64,000 bases of DNA from Methylobacterium aquaticum (GCF_016804325.1 NZ_CP043627.1:5315001-5379000); one strand, 5' to 3'. Shown: positions 7,862-17,503, numbered from the stretch's first letter. Translations and numbers: made by a program. Notes: generated by a model not told the origin, from the sequence alone.

Positions 7862-9175
7862 TCAGGCCGCCCGGCCGTAGATCGGGAAGGCCTCCTGCCG
7901 GCCGCGCAGGGGCTGGCGGCTGACCTCGCGCCATCCCGCGCCGGAGGCCCGCGCCGCATCGAGCGCGGCCTGCGAGACCAGGGTGGTTGTCCCGAAGGTC
8001 TTGGTCGCCTGTTCGAGCCGGGCCGCGACGTTGACCGCGTCGCCGAGGACGGTGAATTCCAGCCGGTCGTCGTCGCCGACCACGCCGACGAACACCTCGC
8101 CGCAATGCACCCCGATGCCGATCCGCACCGGGGTTTCGCCCGATTCGGCGTTCCACGCGGCCACCCCGTCCTCCAGCCGCTCCGCGAAGGACAGCGCCTG
8201 CGCGGCGGCCTCCGCATCCGCCTCGGGCACGCCGAACACCACGAGCGCGCCGTCGCCCATGAACTTGTCGATCACGCCCCCGGTCTCCCGGGCGGCCTGG
8301 GCGACGCAGCGGCGGAACCCCGTGACCAGGATCGCCACCGTCTCGGGGTCGGCCCGCTCGGCGATGGTGGTGGAGCCGCGCATGTCCACGAAGGCGATGG
8401 CCGCGTGGCGCCGCTCGCCGAGCCGCAGGCCGCCGCCCTGCTCCATGCTGCCGCCGCGCTCCAGGAGCGGCGCCAGCTCGGCCGGCAGGAAGCGCGACAG
8501 GGCCGCCCGCCGCCCCGCCTCGCGCAGGGCCAGCACCGCGAGCAACGCCATGATGCCGACCGACACGACGCTGCCGATCCCCACCATCGCCTCGATCCCG
8601 TGGGCGTGCCGCTGGTAGCCCAGCAGCAGCTCGTCCTCCTGGGCCCGCATCCCCTCGATGATCCGGCGGATGTCGTCCATCTCGGCCTTGCCCTCGCCGG
8701 CCCGCACCAGGGCCAGCGCCCCGTCGCGGTCGCCGTCGCGGTCGAGGGCGAGCGTGCGGTCGAGCTCGGCGAACTTGCGGGCGATGGCGGGGCGCAACGC
8801 GTCGAGGCGGGCGGCCTGGCTCGGGGAGCCGCGCAGCTCGGCATCGAGCACCGGCAGCTCCGCGGCGATCCGGGTCTGCCCGGCGGTGTAGGGCACCAGG
8901 AACGAGGGATCGCCGGTCAGCAGGTAGCCGCGCTGCCCGGTCTCGCTGTCGAGGAGGTCGGCCAGCACCTGCATCAGGGTCCGGTCGACCGACAGGGTGT
9001 GGGTGATGCGGTGCTGGACGGTGCTCTGCCAGGCCAGCAGCAATCCGTTGGCGGCGCCCACCAACAGCAGCAGGGCGGCGCCCGCGGTGGTCAGCCCGGC
9101 CCGGCTGCGCACGGGGCCGAGCCGGGCGCGGAGCGGCCGGCGGGGTGCGGGAACGGGCGTCGGGGCTGAGGTCAT
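7862..9175 (-). CDS. CHASE3-domain class III adenylate/guanylate cyclase
   Basis: 437-residue membrane receptor. Layout: basic N-terminus, TM1 (about 27-48), periplasmic CHASE3 domain (about 55-190, with the DSETGQRGYLLTGD signature), TM2 (about 195-215), short linker, then a class III nucleotide cyclase domain (about 245-430). The cyclase keeps both metal-binding Asp residues (FVDMRGST and DKFMGDG) and the GDAVNVAARLE motif, so it should be active in making cAMP or cGMP. It lies just downstream of a large HWE kinase on the same strand (105-base gap), so the two may form a sensory unit. Ligand unknown. Confidence 0.92.
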   Translation of the reverse strand: MTSAPTPVPAPRRPLRARLGPVRSRAGLTTAGAALLLLVGAANGLLLAWQSTVQHRITHTLSVDRTLMQVLADLLDSETGQRGYLLTGDPSFLVPYTAGQTRIAAELPVLDAELRGSPSQAARLDALRPAIARKFAELDRTLALDRDGDRDGALALVRAGEGKAEMDDIRRIIEGMRAQEDELLLGYQRHAHGIEAMVGIGSVVSVGIMALLAVLALREAGRRAALSRFLPAELAPLLERGGSMEQGGGLRLGERRHAAIAFVDMRGSTTIAERADPETVAILVTGFRRCVAQAARETGGVIDKFMGDGALVVFGVPEADAEAAAQALSFAERLEDGVAAWNAESGETPVRIGIGVHCGEVFVGVVGDDDRLEFTVLGDAVNVAARLEQATKTFGTTTLVSQAALDAARASGAGWREVSRQPLRGRQEAFPIYGRAA

Positions 9176-9280
9176 CGGTCGGTCCGGCGCCGGGCGCGGG
9201 ACGGGCCCTCGGCTTTCCCCAGGGATATGGGAGACTTGTCGCCGGCGGCCATCGACCGGGCGGCCTACTTCCGGCTCCGG

Positions 9281-11803
9281 CTACGATTGCCCCGCCGCCC
9301 GGCGCCGGGCCGGCGCGGTGTCCTCCCGCGAGTCCGGCCGCGCCGCGCCGGGTTCGCCCAACGGCGCCACGATGGTGCAGACCACGCCCTCGCGCGGGAA
9401 GCACAGGCTCACGCTGCCGTCGAGCTCGCGGGCGAGGCTGCGCTCGATCAGGCGCGAGCCGAAGCCGGTGCGGGTCGGGGGGACGACAGGCGGCCCGCCG
9501 CGTTCCTGCCAGCGCAAGGTCAGCCGCCCCTCCGCGACGCTCCACGACAGGGCGACCTGGCCCGCCGGCACCGACAGGGCGCCGTACTTGACCGCGTTGG
9601 TGGCGAGCTCGTGCAGCGCCATGGCGATCGACAGGGCGGTGCGGGGCGGCAGGCGCAGGCCGGGGCCGCCGACCACGAAGCGCCCGCCCGGCCCGTCGAG
9701 GGGGGCGAGCGCGTCCTTGACCACCTCGGCCAGCTCCGCCCCCTCCCAGCTCTCGCGGGTGAGCACGTCGTGGACGCGGGCGAGCGCGATCAGCCGCGCC
9801 TCGAAGGCCGTCTTGGCGCTCGCGCCCACCGGCCCGTCGAGGCCGCGCAGGCTCTGCATCGCGATCGACTGCACCGTGGCGAGCGTGTTCTTCACCCGGT
9901 GGTTCAGCTCGTGGACCAGGAGGCGCAGGTGCTCCTCGGCCCGCTTGCGCTCGGTCACCTCCTGGTGGATGCCGATCACCCGGCGCGCCCGCCCGCCGGC
10001 ATCGCGCTGCACGATCGCCTGGGCGCTGACCCAGCGCAGCTGGGATTCGTCCGGCCGGATCCGGAACTCGGTGCGGTACTCGGCTTCCCCGGCCAGCAGG
10101 GCATCGAGCGCCGCCTCGATCCGGGCCCGGTCCTCCGGATGAACGGTGCGTGTCCAGGCCTCGTGCGAGAGCGGGGCCGCCCCGAACATCTCGGACGAGC
10201 GGGCCGAGAGGCGGTGCTGCCCGGAGGCGAGATCGATCTCCCAGGTGCCGAGCCGGCCGGCGGCGAGCGCCAGCCGCAGGCGCTCCTCGCCCTCGCGGAG
10301 CGCCGTCTCCGCGTCCTTGGCCTCGGTGATGTCGACGTTGCAGCCGGTATAGCCGAGGAAGCGGCCGTGATCGTCGAGGCGGGCGACCCCCTCGCACAGG
10401 ATCCAGCGCGTCGCCCCGTGCCGGTCGATCACCCGCATCGCGTGGCGGAAAGGCCTGCGTGCCGAAAAGGCGTCCTCGAACGCCGCCGCGAAGCCGGGCA
10501 GGTCGTCCGGGTGGACGACCTCGCGCCAGCGCCCCCCGGCCAGCGTCTCGGTCGAGCGGCCGAACAGGTAATCGTAATGGAGGTTGGCGAACACGATCTC
10601 GCCGGCCTCGTCGGTCATCCAGATCAGGGCCGGGGCGGAATCGGCCATGTGGCGGAAGCGCGCCTCGCTCTCGCGCAGGGCGGCGAGGCTGCGGCTCTGC
10701 TGCTCGAGCGCCTGGTCGCGCTCGGCGATGCGCCGGCGCAGGCTCTGCGAGGCGTCGGCCAGGACGTCGGCGAGCTGGCGGATCTCGCGGATCGGCGTCG
10801 AGACCCGGGGCACCGGCTGGCCGACGGCGAGCGCGCCGCCGGCCTGGGCGAGGTGGCGCAACGGCTCGGCGACCCGCGCCCACAGCTTCACCGCCAGGAT
10901 CGACGACACCGCCAGCGCCAGGAGCCCGAACCCGCCGAAGGCCAGGATCCAGTGATGCAACGGCGCCTCGACCTGCTGCCTGGGGATGCTGGCGCCGACG
11001 GTCCAGCCCGAGGCGGTCGCGGTGGTCTCGACGTAGAGGACCGGCCGCTTGCGGCGGTCGGTCCCCTCCCAGATGCCGGCGGCGCCGGTCGGGGAGCCGC
11101 GCAAGGACGCCTGCATCGGCTGGCCGGCGAGGGTGGCATGGTCCTCCGAGCGGGCGAGCAGCAGGCCCCGGCGGTCGATGATCGCGGTGGTCCAGCCCGG
11201 CGCGAGGTCCTGGACCAGGATCTGGTGCAGCCGCGCCACCGGCACCGTGAGGCTGAGCACGTAGGCCGGCACGCCCGCGACCATCACCGGCACCGCCACG
11301 TCGTAGGTCGGCGCCCGGCCGGGCGCCCCGGCCCGGACGTCGCCGATCACGGGCTTTCGCGTCGCCAGGGCGGCGGCATCCTCGGGATGCGGGTCCTGCG
11401 GCAGCGGCGCGCCGTGGGGCAGGGCGGTGTTGACGAGCTGGGTGCCGTCCGGCCGGCGCAGCGACAGGCGGAAGCCCGTCGCCTCGGTCACCGCCTGGGC
11501 CTGGATCTCGAAGCCGGCGAGCCCGTGATGCCCGAAACCCTCCTGGCGCAGGCGCGGCGAGGCCGCCAGGGTCTGGAGCACCGAGACCAGCCCGGCCATG
11601 TCCCGGTCGATGCTGAGCGCGATGCCGCGCACGCTCTCGCGGGCATCCTGCTCGAAGCGCACCCGCTCCAGGGCGGCGTAGCGGCCGAGCAGCACGGCGG
11701 TGAAGATCAGGCCGGGGCCGATCAGCGCGATCGCCAGGGCGACGAGGTAGACCTGCGTCGACAGCCCGTCCCGCCGCAGGGCGTTCAGCCGGCGGCGGAT
11801 CAT
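9281..11803 (-). CDS. Hybrid-input sensor histidine kinase, HWE family
   Basis: 840-residue membrane sensor kinase. TM1 (about 18-40), a periplasmic dCache-like region (about 45-275), TM2 (about 285-305), a HAMP-like linker, two PAS/PAC modules (about 375-500 and 505-630), then the kinase core. The phospho-acceptor segment is LVHELNHRVKNTLATVQS (about 640). HELATNAVKYGALS is the N box, and WQERGG gives the W-x-E that defines HWE kinases. HWE kinases in this order often feed the PhyR general-stress pathway or act with orphan receivers. No response regulator is adjacent; the next gene downstream is the CHASE3 cyclase. Confidence 0.92.
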   Translation of the reverse strand: MIRRRLNALRRDGLSTQVYLVALAIALIGPGLIFTAVLLGRYAALERVRFEQDARESVRGIALSIDRDMAGLVSVLQTLAASPRLRQEGFGHHGLAGFEIQAQAVTEATGFRLSLRRPDGTQLVNTALPHGAPLPQDPHPEDAAALATRKPVIGDVRAGAPGRAPTYDVAVPVMVAGVPAYVLSLTVPVARLHQILVQDLAPGWTTAIIDRRGLLLARSEDHATLAGQPMQASLRGSPTGAAGIWEGTDRRKRPVLYVETTATASGWTVGASIPRQQVEAPLHHWILAFGGFGLLALAVSSILAVKLWARVAEPLRHLAQAGGALAVGQPVPRVSTPIREIRQLADVLADASQSLRRRIAERDQALEQQSRSLAALRESEARFRHMADSAPALIWMTDEAGEIVFANLHYDYLFGRSTETLAGGRWREVVHPDDLPGFAAAFEDAFSARRPFRHAMRVIDRHGATRWILCEGVARLDDHGRFLGYTGCNVDITEAKDAETALREGEERLRLALAAGRLGTWEIDLASGQHRLSARSSEMFGAAPLSHEAWTRTVHPEDRARIEAALDALLAGEAEYRTEFRIRPDESQLRWVSAQAIVQRDAGGRARRVIGIHQEVTERKRAEEHLRLLVHELNHRVKNTLATVQSIAMQSLRGLDGPVGASAKTAFEARLIALARVHDVLTRESWEGAELAEVVKDALAPLDGPGGRFVVGGPGLRLPPRTALSIAMALHELATNAVKYGALSVPAGQVALSWSVAEGRLTLRWQERGGPPVVPPTRTGFGSRLIERSLARELDGSVSLCFPREGVVCTIVAPLGEPGAARPDSREDTAPARRRAAGQS

Positions 11804-11875
11804 GGCGCACTCCTCATGGCTCTGTCCCGGCGCTCCGTCCTGGCGGCGCGCCGGCGGCGCGGCATGGTCAAGGCG

Positions 11876-12181
11876 TCAGGCCCTGTCGACGTGGCCGAGG
11901 TCGCGGCCGGGCTCGATCCGGTCGCGCACCCGCTGCTTGAGGGTCTTGATGTCGGGAAATCCCCCGTCGCGCTTGCGCTCCCAGATCAGGGCGTCGCCGC
12001 AGGTGATCGCGAAGGTGCCGCCGGTGCCCGGGATCAGCGCCACCTCGCCGAGGGCGTCGCGGAAGGTCGAGAGCAGCTCCTGCGCCATCCAGCCGGCCCG
12101 CAGCAGCCAGTTGCACTGGGTGCAGTAGGTGATGGCGATGCGGGGCTTCTCGGCCTCTGGGCGGGGGGCGGTGTCGCTCAT
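11876..12181 (-). CDS. SelT/SelW/SelH-family (Rdx) protein
   Basis: 101-residue thioredoxin-like small protein with the family redox motif CTQC in ITYCTQCNWLLRAGW near the N-terminus and the GTGGTFAITCGDALIW strand pair. The Cys form (no selenocysteine) is standard in bacteria. Start ATG at 12181; the in-frame start at 12220 adds 13 poorly conserved residues. Function is unproven; the family is thought to act in redox exchange. It sits between the HWE kinase and the fluoride channel on the same strand. Confidence 0.85.
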   Translation of the reverse strand: MSDTAPRPEAEKPRIAITYCTQCNWLLRAGWMAQELLSTFRDALGEVALIPGTGGTFAITCGDALIWERKRDGGFPDIKTLKQRVRDRIEPGRDLGHVDRA

Positions 12182-12257
12182 CGTGAGGCGGACTCCGCCC
12201 CCGATCCCCCCGCTTGTCAACCGGGTCGACGCGCGCGAGGTGCGTCCGGCACCCGCC

Positions 12258-12629
12258 TCACGCGAGCTGGCGCAGCACCAGGAGGCTCACGCCGACGCCG
12301 ACGAGGCCGGCCGCCACCGACCCTCCCACATAGGCGAGAGCCGCCGCGTGCGCGCCGCGCTCCCAGAGCAGGAAGGCCTCGAGCGAGAAGGTCGAGAAGG
12401 TGGTGAAGCCGCCGAGCACGCCGGTGGTGAGGAAGAGCCGCAAGCCCTGCGGCCCCCCGCCCCGGGCGGCGAACCAGCCGGTGAGCACGCCCATCATGAT
12501 CGAGCCGAGGATGTTGATCACCATCGTGCCGAACGGGAAGCCGCTGCCCGCCCGCGCGGCCCAGAGATTGACGCCGTGGCGCAGGGCCCCGCCGAGGCCG
12601 GCCCCGAGAAAGACCACCAGGTAGCTCAC
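12258..12629 (-). CDS. crcB: Fluoride channel Fluc/CrcB
   Basis: 123-residue four-helix membrane protein that exports fluoride as a dual-topology dimer. Family landmarks: GAGLGGALRHGVN, FPFGTMVINILGS and TTGVLGGFTTFSTFS with the conserved Phe and Thr/Ser pore residues. The GTG at 12629 with an upstream GAAAGG is the likely start; an ATG at 12656 would add nine residues. I looked for a fluoride riboswitch and could not support one (see rejected items). Confidence 0.93.
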   Translation of the reverse strand: MSYLVVFLGAGLGGALRHGVNLWAARAGSGFPFGTMVINILGSIMMGVLTGWFAARGGGPQGLRLFLTTGVLGGFTTFSTFSLEAFLLWERGAHAAALAYVGGSVAAGLVGVGVSLLVLRQLA

Positions 12630-12769
12630 TGCCCCATCGCCTTTCGCGCTTCCCACGTAGCTTCGGCTGCGTCGTTGCGCTCATGCCATGGTGCGCCGAG
12701 TGACGCCACGATGCTCTACGCAGATGTGACCCGCGTGCCGCAAGGGATAGCTCGGGCACGGGGTCTTAA

Positions 12770-12846
12770 GAGGAGCATATAGACCGGTAATGCCAGTTTT
12801 TTAGTATATAATCTATCCTTATTGATTAATATTTATCTATTAATAA
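12770..12846. other. AT-rich islet between fluc and the YjzC-like gene
   Basis: About 75 bases of strongly AT-rich DNA (TTTTTTAGTATATAATCTAT and similar) in an otherwise very GC-rich chromosome. It lies at the 3' side of the YjzC-like gene and upstream of the minus-strand fluoride channel. It contains TATA-like hexamers on both strands but no ORF that I recognise. It may be a promoter region or a scar of gene acquisition. Confidence 0.6.
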
Positions 12847-13029
12847 TCATCTATCGCTATCTGGAGTCCTCTTTACTTGTTTCCACTGTCCTCCTGGGGT
12901 CGTGGTCGGGGGTAATCTCTTGTTGTCGGGGACTGTTGCAAAATTATTACGTTCACCACCGCGAGGGCCGACCTCACGAAAAATTCCTCCGTCATTTCCG
13001 GTGTTGGTGCCAGGCTTCTTATTAGGCAT
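12847..13029 (-). CDS. YjzC-like small protein
   Basis: 60-residue hydrophilic protein: PGTNTGNDGGIFREVGPRGG, then TVPDNKRLPPTTTPGGQW, ending KRTPDSDR. This matches my recollection of a widespread small family (YjzC-like) of unknown function. The ATG at 13029 has an ideal ribosome site (AGGAG, six bases before the start). Base composition is clearly lower in GC than the neighbours and it abuts the AT-rich islet at 12770-12846, so recent acquisition or atypical selection is possible. Confidence 0.75.
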   Translation of the reverse strand: MPNKKPGTNTGNDGGIFREVGPRGGERNNFATVPDNKRLPPTTTPGGQWKQVKRTPDSDR

Positions 13030-13209
13030 GTGAATCTCCTAGAGTTGATGCCGCCTTACCTGAGGTGGTGGTCATCGACTGGGCTTTCAAGCTGTGCAGG
13101 GTGGTTCCTGTGAAAATGCGTTCGACATCGGGTCAGCCGTAGGGTCGACACACCTGAGGTCCGCGCGCCGCATCGGGTTCCATTCGGTGCGGATGGGCCA
13201 CACACCGTC

Positions 13210-15759
13210 ATGCGACTGTCACCGATCCGCCCCATCCCTGCCGCAAAGTCAGCCCGGGGGCGAATCGTGACCGTTCTTTCCATCCGCACCGCGCTCGCGG
13301 CCGGCGGCCTCATCGCCGGCGCGGGGCTCGCGCAGGCCCAGTCGGTCCGGGTGCCCAACCTCCAGCCCGTCGACGGGCCGGTCTCGGTGGAGGTCGGCGG
13401 CGCGACGGTCGTCAACCAGGGCCTCCAGGGCGTGGGGCGGCTGCCGGCCACCACCCGGGACTTCCGCGGCGATTCCCTCGGCTCGTTCTCCTCGCTCGCC
13501 GTCGATCTCTCGACCTGGCGGCGCAGCGGCGACACCTATTCGGGCACGCTCTACACGCTGCCCGACCGCGGCTACAACAACCCCGATGGCGGGCTGTTCA
13601 GCGACTATGCCGGCCGGCTCAACCGCTTCAACGTGAGCTTCACCCCCTATGCCGGCACGTCGGCCCTGCCGCAGGCGACGGGCTCGCAAAGCCAGATCAC
13701 CCTGACGCCGGAGGGCGGCATCGTGCTCACCGATGCCAGGGGCCAGCTGTTCAGCGGCCTCGATCCGGGCGCCGGCACCACCCGCCAGCTCGGCGCCGTG
13801 CTGCCCTCCGCCGCCGCCGGCCCGAGCGCCGGGCGCATCAGCCTCGACGCCGAGGGCCTGGCGCGCCGCCTCGACGGCTCGTTCTACGTCAGCGACGAGT
13901 ACGGCCCGAACATCTACTATTTCAGCCGCGACGGCCGGCTCCAGGGCCTGATCGGCATCCCGGCGGCGCTCCAGCCGGTGACGAACGGCCAGCTCAACTT
14001 CAACTCGCTCAACCCGCCCGATACCGGCCGGCGCAACAACCAGGGCCTCGAGGCGCTGGCGCTGACGCCGGACGGGCGCGGCCTCGTCGCTATCCTGCAG
14101 AGCGCGACGCTCCAGGATTCGGGCGCAAACCAGCAGCAGCGGACCAATACCCGCATCCTCTACTACGACGTCTCCGGCACCCCGACACCGGGTGCGCCGA
14201 GCCGCGAATACGTGCTGCAATTGCCGGCCTACCAGCAGAGCGGCAATGGCGGGGCGCCCAACCGCACCGCCGCCCAGAGCGAGATGCTGGCGCTCAACGA
14301 CACCCAGTTCCTGGTTCTGTCGCGCGATTCGAACGGGCTCGGCTCCGGCAACACCACGCCGATCGTCTACAAGAGCGTGCTCTTCGTCGACACCGCGGGC
14401 GCGACCAACATCGCCGGCACGGCTTACGACGGCACGACCCCGATCGCGCCGAACGGCACCCTGCGGGCCGGCCTGACCCCGGTGCAGAGCCGGGAGGTCG
14501 TCAACCTGCTCAACCCGGTGCAGCTCAACCGCTTCGGGATGAACCTTTCCACCAACCCGGCGAGCCAGACCACGCTGCCGGAGAAGATCGAGGCGATGGG
14601 CCTCGTCCCGGTCCTGAGCGAGCGGGCGCCCAACGATTATTTCCTGCTCGTTGGCAACGACAACGACTTCCTGACCCGCCAGGGCGTCATCAACGGCCAG
14701 CCCTACGACGCCGGCATCAACAACGACAACATCCTGCTCGCCTACCGGCTGACCCTGCCGACCTACGTCGATCCGCTCTCGCTCGCGGTGATGAAGGCGA
14801 CGGCGCCGACGGTCCTCCAGGGTCTCGGGGCCGGCGCGATCGGCGTCGCGGCCTCGGCGATGCGGGGCGTGCAGGACCACCTCTCGGCGCTCCGCCGCAG
14901 CGCGGGCCTTCCCGGCCAGGGGGCGTGGAGCGCGTCCGGCCCGGCGCTCTGGGTCGGCGGTGATGTCGTCTTCGCCGACCAGCCGCGCAACGGCGGCCTG
15001 TCCCTCGACCGCACCATCGCGCAGGGCTCGGCCGGCTTCGACCTGCCGCTCACCGGCCCGTGGCGGGCCGGCCTCGCGATCGGCGGGGGCGGCGGCTCGC
15101 TCTCGCGGCCGCAAGGGTTCCGGCAGGACCAGAGCGCCTTCACGGTCGCGGCCTATGGCGGCTATTACGGCCCGACCTTCTACGCGCAGGGCATCGTCGG
15201 CGGCGCGCCGATCATCGACCTCGCCGGCATCCGCCGTCCGGCCGCCTACGGGCTCACCGCCGAGGCCAGGACCTCCGCCACCGCGCTGGCGCTCGACGGC
15301 GAGGCCGGCCTGATCCTCGACCGCGACGCCGTCCGCCTCATGCCCTTCGCGGGCCTGAGCCACCTCTCGGCTCGGGTCGGCGGCTTCACCGAGACGGGGG
15401 CGGCGGGCAACAACGTCGCCTATGGCGGGCTCACGGTGCTCCAGACCACCGCCCGCTTCGGTGCCGAACTGGCCTATACGGGCTTCGGCGGCATCGTCCC
15501 CTCGGTGCGTGTGGCCTACAATCTCGGCCTCGGGCCGCAGCAGAGCGCCGGGCTGTTCCGTCTCGCCAGCGTCCAGAACTCGATGGCCGTCGCGACCGCG
15601 GCGATCCCGTTCCTCAAGTCGGACTACGTCACCGCCGGTGCCGGCCTCCAGGGCAGCCTGACCGAGAATCTCGGCTGGCGCCTGGATTACCAGGCGGCGA
15701 TCGGCACCCGGGCGGGGGTGGCACACGGGGTGACGGCGGGTTTGCGGTATCAGTTCTGA
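13210..15759 (+). CDS. Autotransporter with esterase/phytase-like passenger domain
   Basis: 849 residues from the ATG at 13210; a GTG at 13267 behind GGGGGCG gives a more normal signal peptide (LSIRTALAAGGLIAGAGLAQA, cleaved after AQA). The passenger (about 45-530) matches the esterase-like/phytase-like beta-propeller family (DRGYNNPDG, SDEYGPNIYYF, NNQGLEALALTPDG). A linker leads to a C-terminal 12-strand beta-barrel of about 280 residues ending in YQF, the terminal aromatic required for outer-membrane insertion. Expected to be displayed on the cell surface and to hydrolyse phosphate or other esters; the substrate is unknown. It is monocistronic, and a palindromic repeat follows. Confidence 0.88.
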   Translation: MRLSPIRPIPAAKSARGRIVTVLSIRTALAAGGLIAGAGLAQAQSVRVPNLQPVDGPVSVEVGGATVVNQGLQGVGRLPATTRDFRGDSLGSFSSLAVDLSTWRRSGDTYSGTLYTLPDRGYNNPDGGLFSDYAGRLNRFNVSFTPYAGTSALPQATGSQSQITLTPEGGIVLTDARGQLFSGLDPGAGTTRQLGAVLPSAAAGPSAGRISLDAEGLARRLDGSFYVSDEYGPNIYYFSRDGRLQGLIGIPAALQPVTNGQLNFNSLNPPDTGRRNNQGLEALALTPDGRGLVAILQSATLQDSGANQQQRTNTRILYYDVSGTPTPGAPSREYVLQLPAYQQSGNGGAPNRTAAQSEMLALNDTQFLVLSRDSNGLGSGNTTPIVYKSVLFVDTAGATNIAGTAYDGTTPIAPNGTLRAGLTPVQSREVVNLLNPVQLNRFGMNLSTNPASQTTLPEKIEAMGLVPVLSERAPNDYFLLVGNDNDFLTRQGVINGQPYDAGINNDNILLAYRLTLPTYVDPLSLAVMKATAPTVLQGLGAGAIGVAASAMRGVQDHLSALRRSAGLPGQGAWSASGPALWVGGDVVFADQPRNGGLSLDRTIAQGSAGFDLPLTGPWRAGLAIGGGGGSLSRPQGFRQDQSAFTVAAYGGYYGPTFYAQGIVGGAPIIDLAGIRRPAAYGLTAEARTSATALALDGEAGLILDRDAVRLMPFAGLSHLSARVGGFTETGAAGNNVAYGGLTVLQTTARFGAELAYTGFGGIVPSVRVAYNLGLGPQQSAGLFRLASVQNSMAVATAAIPFLKSDYVTAGAGLQGSLTENLGWRLDYQAAIGTRAGVAHGVTAGLRYQF

Positions 15760-15819
15760 GAATAAGGAATGGAAGCCTCGGAGACTGCCTCACTCTCTCG
15801 ACAGTCTTCATGCCCACGA

Positions 15820-15957
15820 CGTCATTCCGGGGCCGCGCAGCGGAGCCCGGAATCCAGAAGCGCGGATGGTCCAGGATAGAACTGAGAGCATTCCGCTTCG
15901 TTCGGCATCACCTGAGTGTCCGGATTCCGGGCTCCGCTACGCGGCCCCGGAATGACG
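15820..15957. repeat. Dispersed palindromic repeat, family A (long form)
   Basis: Two arms (GTCATTCCGGGGCCGCGCAG... and ...GCGGCCCCGGAATGACG) enclose about 70 bases that include CACCTGAGTGTCCGGATTCC. Between the convergent autotransporter and P1 peptidase genes. Other copies: 26908, 50315, 63518 and a short form at 5500. Confidence 0.9.
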
Positions 15958-16026
15958 CGGTGGGTCGGAGGTGGAGAGACAACAAACAAGCCGCCCGCCA
16001 AGCGCCAGCGTTGGGAACGCCATCCT

Positions 16027-17022
16027 TCACCTCCCGAACCGCTCCCGCCACGCGGCTTGCGCCCCCGCCACCGGCAGGGCGCTCGCGTGGTAGACCCCCA
16101 ACGCCACCGCCCGCGCCAGCACCCGCGCCGCCGTGTCACCCAAGCGCGCGAGATCCCCGACCGGATCGGCGAGCGGCACGGCGCCGGTCGCCGCGGCGAA
16201 GACCAGGTCGCCGTCGAGGGGCGTGTGCGCCGGCACGATCGCCCGGGCGAGGCCGTCCTGCGCCGTCACGGCGAGGCGGCGGGCCTCGGCCTTGGTCAGG
16301 CGGGCGTCGGTCGCGACCACCGCGATGGTGGTGTTGGCGCCCGGCATCGGCTTCCTCGGCCAGGCGAAGGCGTCGGGCGGGATGGTCGGTGCGGGGCCCA
16401 GGCCCCCGAACTCGGCCCCCTCCTCGAACGGCCCGGCCCAGAAATGCGGCCCGTCCCCGACCGTGACCCGCCCGAGCGCGTTCACCGCCACGAGCGCCGC
16501 GACGCGGGCCCCCGTGCCCTCGACCGCGGCCGAGGCGCTGCCCAAGCCCCCCTTGAGATTCGCTGTGCGCGCGCCGAGCCCGGCCCCGACCGAGCCCATC
16601 GCCACCGGACCGGTGCCGGCGCAAGCGGCCGCCGCGAAGCCGAGGTCGCGATAGGGCGGATACCGGCCCCACGCTTTGTCCCCGCCGTTGAGGAGATCGA
16701 ACAGGATCGCCGCCGGCACGATCGGCACCCGGGCCGGGCCGACCGGGAAGCCGCGGCCGGTCTCGGCGAGCCAGGCGGTGACGCCGGAGGCGGCATCCAG
16801 GCCGAAGACCGAGCCGCCGGACAACACCAGCGCATCGACCCCCGGCACCGTGCGCTCGGGATCGAGGAGGTCGGTCTCCCGCGTGCCCGGGCCGCCGCCG
16901 CGGATGTCGACCGCCGCCACCGTGGGGGTGTCGAAGACGATCGCGGTGACGCCGGACAGCGCCCTGTCATCCTCGGCGTGGCCGACGCGGATGCCGGCGA
17001 TGTCGGTGAGGCTGCCGCTCAC
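16027..17022 (-). CDS. P1-family peptidase (DmpA/L-aminopeptidase D-esterase type)
   Basis: 331-residue Ntn-hydrolase-fold aminopeptidase that matures by self-cleavage. N-terminal [15 protein letters not shown] signature ([15 protein letters not shown]), [28 protein letters not shown], and the late [12 protein letters not shown] block, where the Thr is the probable nucleophile and cleavage site. The start is a GTG whose bases overlap the TGA of ccmH (GTGA), implying translational coupling, although no link with cytochrome maturation is known. Confidence 0.9.
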   Translation of the reverse strand: MSGSLTDIAGIRVGHAEDDRALSGVTAIVFDTPTVAAVDIRGGGPGTRETDLLDPERTVPGVDALVLSGGSVFGLDAASGVTAWLAETGRGFPVGPARVPIVPAAILFDLLNGGDKAWGRYPPYRDLGFAAAACAGTGPVAMGSVGAGLGARTANLKGGLGSASAAVEGTGARVAALVAVNALGRVTVGDGPHFWAGPFEEGAEFGGLGPAPTIPPDAFAWPRKPMPGANTTIAVVATDARLTKAEARRLAVTAQDGLARAIVPAHTPLDGDLVFAAATGAVPLADPVGDLARLGDTAARVLARAVALGVYHASALPVAGAQAAWRERFGR

Positions 17023-17498
17023 CGCGGCTCGGCCCGGCGCATCAGGTCGGCGACCGCCGCCTCCTCCGCGGCCGAGAGGGCATTCGGTGCCGTGGCCTTG
17101 CGGCGGCGGCCGGCGGCCCAGAGGGCGAGCCCGCCGAGGCCGACCACCAGCACGGGCGTCAGCCAGAGAAGGGCGGTGTGCCAGGCGATGACCGGGCGCA
17201 GCAGCACGAACTCGCCGTAGCGGTGCACCACGTAATCGACCACCGCACCGTCGCTGTCGCCCTGGCGCAGGCGCTCGCGCACGATCAGCCGCAGGTCGCG
17301 GGCGAGCGGCGCGTCGGAATCGTCGATCGACTGGTTCTGGCAGACGAGGCAGCGCAGGCCGGCCGAGATCGACCGGGCCCGCGATTCCAGGCCCGGATCC
17401 TTCATCACCTCCTCGGGCTGCACCGCGCCGGCGGCGACCGGCATCAGCAGCGCGAGGCCGAGGAGCGCGGTGCGCAAGGGGCGGCGGACGGCGCGCAT
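17019..17498 (-). CDS. ccmH: Cytochrome c-type biogenesis protein CcmH
   Basis: 159-residue membrane-anchored thiol protein that keeps apocytochrome c reduced for haem ligation. Signal sequence ([19 protein letters not shown]), then the redox motif in [19 protein letters not shown], and a C-terminal TM helix. It starts 5 bases after the ccmF stop. It corresponds to CycL of rhizobia; it lacks the TPR half of E. coli CcmH, which here is the separate ccmI gene. Confidence 0.95.
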   Translation of the reverse strand: MRAVRRPLRTALLGLALLMPVAAGAVQPEEVMKDPGLESRARSISAGLRCLVCQNQSIDDSDAPLARDLRLIVRERLRQGDSDGAVVDYVVHRYGEFVLLRPVIAWHTALLWLTPVLVVGLGGLALWAAGRRRKATAPNALSAAEEAAVADLMRRAEPR

Positions 17499-17503
17499 CG
17501 GGA

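Noticed and set aside
9227..12406. 1059-codon plus-strand ORF
   Set aside because: It is the antisense shadow of the HWE kinase and cyclase region. It has no domain and shows the Arg/Gly/Ala composition typical of GC-rich shadow frames.
12630..12660. GGCGATGG on the minus strand just before crcB, resembling the start of the fluoride riboswitch
   Set aside because: It lies within 25 bases of the start codon with no room for the pseudoknot and expression platform, and the conserved partner segments are absent.
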